From positions 615,001 through 679,000 of the forward strand of contig JAJGOT010000454.1 of assembly GCA_022457155.1 (NCBI GenBank): a stretch of DNA of 64,000 nt, read 5' to 3'. Shown piece by piece: positions 61,201-64,000 of the stretch (the stretch's first letter is position 1; each line of letters opens with the position of its first letter). The stretch is from Cladopsammia gracilis. Its lineage: Eukaryota; Cnidaria; Anthozoa; Scleractinia; Dendrophylliidae. Position numbers and translations under genes: made by a program. A model generated the notes under the pieces. That model was not told the DNA's origin and ran no database searches. It was given only the letters and a program-made list of their open reading frames with translations.

Positions 61201-61661
61201 CCTGCTCCTTTTCATTTGTTATACCCTTAAAAAAAATATTTTATGAATTGCTTCATGCAGTCTGCATAAACACTAGTGGCCTTTAAAATTTTATTTTATG
61301 TCTCTCCGCCGCCCTCTGCTGTCCTTAGTCTACAGAAAATCAAAATCCACCAGTTAGAGCGTGCCAATGTGAACTTTTGACCCAGCTGTCATGTTATTGA
61401 ATGTCACAGTAAGACGCTAGCCAGAGTTATGACACTGCTCTTCATATAATCATCATTTCGCATCATTTCGTCTTCTCAGTGTGGGTGAAAGAGATAGTCA
61501 GTGATTCTTTTTCTCTTTTGTCATATTTTCATTTCACCAGTGAACAATGTGACCTTCAAGAAAAAATGTGAAATTTCACGTCAATTTTCCAGCCCACTGT
61601 TCGCTTCGCAATGTAACTCAAGCCACAACAACAGAACAATTTTATTTAGTCAAACTTTGAG

Positions 61662-61994
61662 TTCTCTGAGTTTTCAAGAGAGGTCTGAGTTTTCAAGGTC
61701 TGTGTTTTCAAGGTCTGAGTTTTCAAGGTCTGTGTTTTCAAGGTCTGTGTTTTCAAGGTCCGAGATTTCAAAGGGGGTCTGAGTTTTCAAGGTCTGTGTT
61801 TTCAAGGTCTGTGTTTTCAAGGTCTGTGTTTTCAAGGTCTGTGTTTTCAAGGTCCGAGATTTCAAGGGGGGTCTGAGTTTTCAAGGTCTGTGTTTTCAAG
61901 GTCTGTGTTTTCAAGGTCCGAGATTTCAAGGGGGGTCTGAGTTTTCAAGGCCTGAGTTTTCAAGGGGGGTCTGAGTTTTCAAGGTCTGAGTTTT
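61662..61994. repeat. 15-bp tandem array (GGTCTGAGTTTTCAA)
   Basis: About 20 units with variants GTGTTTTCAA and CCGAGATTTCAA and interspersed GGGGG. It forms the right terminus of the MULE-like element; the left terminus has three to four inverted units (60383-60440). Confidence 0.85.
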
Positions 61995-62149
61995 CTAGAT
62001 ATCCTATGAGTGACTGATGTGGTATGCTACAGTGCATTCACCAGCTCCAGCAGATGTTTTGTACAAATATAGCAATCACCAATGTTGAAGCCTCAAATAT
62101 TTAACTGAATGCACAAGTCATTTATTTTTGTGGTTTGTAAATGTTAATA

Positions 62150-62820
62150 ATAATAATCAGCTGCTTGTGTAATCAGGGCGTAACATGTCGATTATTTCGA
62201 AAGTCAATAAAAATTGGTCATTGTCGATTGAATTCGATACTAATCAATCAACAGATATCGAACATTGATAAAAATCGTTCAAAAGATTTCTTGTCATTAT
62301 CGATTTTGAGCGATTTTCAATGTTACAATTCGATTTTGATTGATTTTAATCGACAAGTATCAAAATATGAAGATGTATGGCGGGAGACAAGACTGTACTG
62401 CAGTATGGTGACCTAGGGCTGCCATAAGGAAAAGTGTGTATTTTTAAAAACAATCATGTATTTAAAAAAAGTAAATAAAATCATAACAAAAAATAAGATA
62501 TTATTCAAATTTGAAAATCAAATCAAAATCAAAAATAATTTTAAAAACAAAAAATAAAATATTCAAATTTGAAAATAAAATAAAAATAAAAGATAAATTT
62601 AAAAATGAAATAAAATAAAAATATATTCTTCTAAAAAGTAAAATGAAATCAAAATAATATAACTCTTTTTTTTGCAAAATAAAATTTATTTAATTTAATT
62701 TAAAATCAAAATGAAATCATTTTAAAGTAAAATGAAAACAAAAATGCCCATGGCCTATCGTTGCCACAGCCCAGAATGCATTGCGGAGTGCCCATGTGTT
62801 GTACCCATGATGTCTTGTGC
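62150..62820. other. AT-rich repeat-like stretch, no gene
   Basis: Repeats of ATCGATTTTGA-like sequence (62185-62375) in both orientations followed by A/T-only runs such as AAATAAAATA. No gene recognised. Confidence 0.4.
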
Positions 62821-62836
62821 AATGTTGTGAGTCAAA

Positions 62837-62965
62837 ATGGCTGACGACTGGCGAAAATTCAAAGACAAAATGAAGGAAAAATTAAAAACTAAAATCACCA
62901 AGAAGGACTCTGGCCAGTCGGGCAAAGATCTAGATGCAATCGTTGTTCAACGTCTTAGTGTATAA
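62837..62965 (+). CDS. Possible first exon of an unidentified gene
   Basis: ATG in strong context (CAAAATGG) opens a 42-residue basic frame beginning MADDWRKFKDKMKEKL. It meets a donor-like AGT|GTATAAGT at 62959/62960, just before its in-frame stop. Upstream DNA becomes GC-richer. No later exon is identified in the window. Confidence 0.35.
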   Translation: MADDWRKFKDKMKEKLKTKITKKDSGQSGKDLDAIVVQRLSV

Positions 62966-63128
62966 GTGTCTGGGAGAGTGCAAAAATATTCACGAGTAGG
63001 AGTGTGTGAGTTTGTCCGTACCACGGGTATGATGAACTGTCTATCGACAAGATAAAGAGGGCATGTCTGAAACATTATGTTATGCCCAATACTATGTCAT
63101 GCCATGTTCTCGCGGGGGAGCAAAGCCC

Positions 63129-63240
63129 GCTGTATCGACCGGCCGCTGTATCGACCGGCCGCTGTATCGACCGGCCGCTGTATCGACCGGCCGCTGTATC
63201 GACCGGCCGCTGTATCGACCGGCTGCTGTATCGACTGCCC
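63129..63240 (+). repeat. 16-bp tandem array, seven units
   Basis: Unit GCTGTATCGACCGGCC with changes in the last two units. It is open in several frames because the period is not a multiple of 3; predicted peptides there are not taken as genes. Confidence 0.95.
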
Positions 63241-64000
63241 CAAACAGTGATACAGCAGCCGCAGATCAGTATGGACTCTTCTCGGTTTTGTTGGTCTCCT
63301 CAGCCGTTTTCGACGTGGACGTGGACTGTCATTGTCTTTCTCATCACTGGCCTTATAATGAAACACATTTGGATAACTTTGACCGACGCGACTTGCTTCA
63401 TTGAGAAACAGGAAGGGCCTTGCTCCCCAGGGTTCTCTGGAAGCTCCGGCGACCGGCAAAAATCGCTGTCTACTCGTCCTGGGACCGCCGGCTAGTCGGA
63501 AAATATTTGGGTGGAAGATAAAGATTAATCCGTCCTATTTTCTTCCCAACACTTGTATGGCTATAAAAACAAATCCTTTCTTTCGGGCTATAATTTTTTT
63601 CACAATCATGTGAAAAATTCACACCTACATGTGGGCACCGAGCCGTGACAGCAGTGAATTTACTCGTAATTCAATTATAAATCGTTTGTACTTCGAGCAA
63701 GCCGCTTTGAGAGCCGTACACGGAAATTTTAAAGATTCATATTTGAATAATACTTGAATAAAGATATTGATTTGAAACACAACAACCAAAACATCATTTT
63801 GAGGAATCACTGCAATGCGTTCTTCAAGCAAATCTTCAAATCTCCAAAGGTCTATCGGGTATGTCAGTTCGGGTTATTACAGGAAACGAAATCGAGCAGC
63901 ATTGAATAACAACAGCACTTATAACAAACCACTTGGTTGCTCGGTTTTTTAATATTTAACTTTCTTGCCATACAGATTTATTTTAGAGCTGTTCAACACT
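63241..64000. other. Window end, nothing firmly recognised
   Basis: Mixed sequence with short frames on both strands and no domain match. It may hold introns of the gene hinted at by 62837. Confidence 0.4.

Larger units (their letters stand above)
60373..62004. mobile_element. 1.63-kb MULE-like element with 10-bp target duplication
   Basis: TATGAGTGAC is duplicated at 60363-60372 and 62005-62014; copy 1 has it once (27668-27677). Ends share AAAACTCAGACC in inverted orientation. The right side expands into a long array of the subterminal unit. A SINE sits inside. No transposase, so non-autonomous. Confidence 0.7.

Noticed and set aside
61674..61865. Leu-Lys-Thr-Gln-Thr repeat protein
   Set aside because: Translation of the 15-bp terminal array of the MULE-like element.
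63063..63495. Proteins of 113-137 codons around the 16-bp array
   Set aside because: All three frames are opened by the tandem repeat; no support beyond it.

Overview
The window is animal nuclear DNA, most plausibly from an anthozoan cnidarian such as a stony coral or sea anemone. The evidence is AT-rich, intron-rich metazoan genes (a WWOX orthologue, an R3H-domain gene, two RING/B-box/filamin TRIM genes), tRNA-derived SINEs, very many short inverted-repeat transposons and a full-length Polinton/Maverick. The species is inferred, not shown.

Layout. 0.2-3.9 kb: the last five exons of WWOX (+), with small repeats. 5.8-9.1 kb: a complete four-coding-exon R3H-domain gene (-). 9.2-17 kb: repeats only, apart from a single-exon, degenerate Rab32-like GTPase at 15.8-16.6 kb; this stretch holds at least six inverted-repeat elements, including a 533-bp near-perfect palindrome. 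17.2-27.8 kb and 28.2-62.1 kb: two tandem copies of one segment, each carrying a two-coding-exon TRIM-type E3 ligase gene (-). The copies differ mainly in what has inserted into them, so each serves as the empty-site reference for the other. Copy 1 carries an 80-bp minisatellite (about 12-13 units), MITEs, a (TTA)n tract and a 2-kb element with a TTA target duplication. Copy 2 carries a 3-kb inverted-repeat element, a 1.2-kb foldback, a TTAA-flanked element with arms of about 0.8 kb, a piggyBac-like MITE, an unclassified 0.7-kb insertion and a MULE-like element with a 10-bp duplication. 62.1-64 kb: mostly unassigned, with a possible first exon and a 16-bp tandem array.

The centrepiece is a Polinton at 35315-53333 (18,019 bp) lying inside the TTAA element of copy 2. 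It has 451-bp terminal inverted repeats with one mismatch seen by eye, a 6-bp target duplication (accatc), and mostly intact genes: protein-primed type DNA polymerase B, chromodomain integrase, packaging-type ATPase, adenovirus-type cysteine protease, double-jelly-roll-type major capsid candidate, penton-like minor capsid candidate, a putative virion core protein with protease-like sites, a phospholipase A2-like protein, a Cys-rich DUF5679-like protein, a fibre-like protein with phage tail-fibre-type repeats, a helix-turn-helix candidate and several unknowns. Replication genes lie on the left, a rightward late-type block (scaffold/penton/capsid/core/protease/PLA2/integrase) fills the centre and right, and two leftward genes start at the right TIR. 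The set is what a virion-forming Polinton (polintovirus) would need, though two loci appear frame-broken. Within the element, short GC-rich GCGAAGCGAGC-like tracts recur in genes on both strands.
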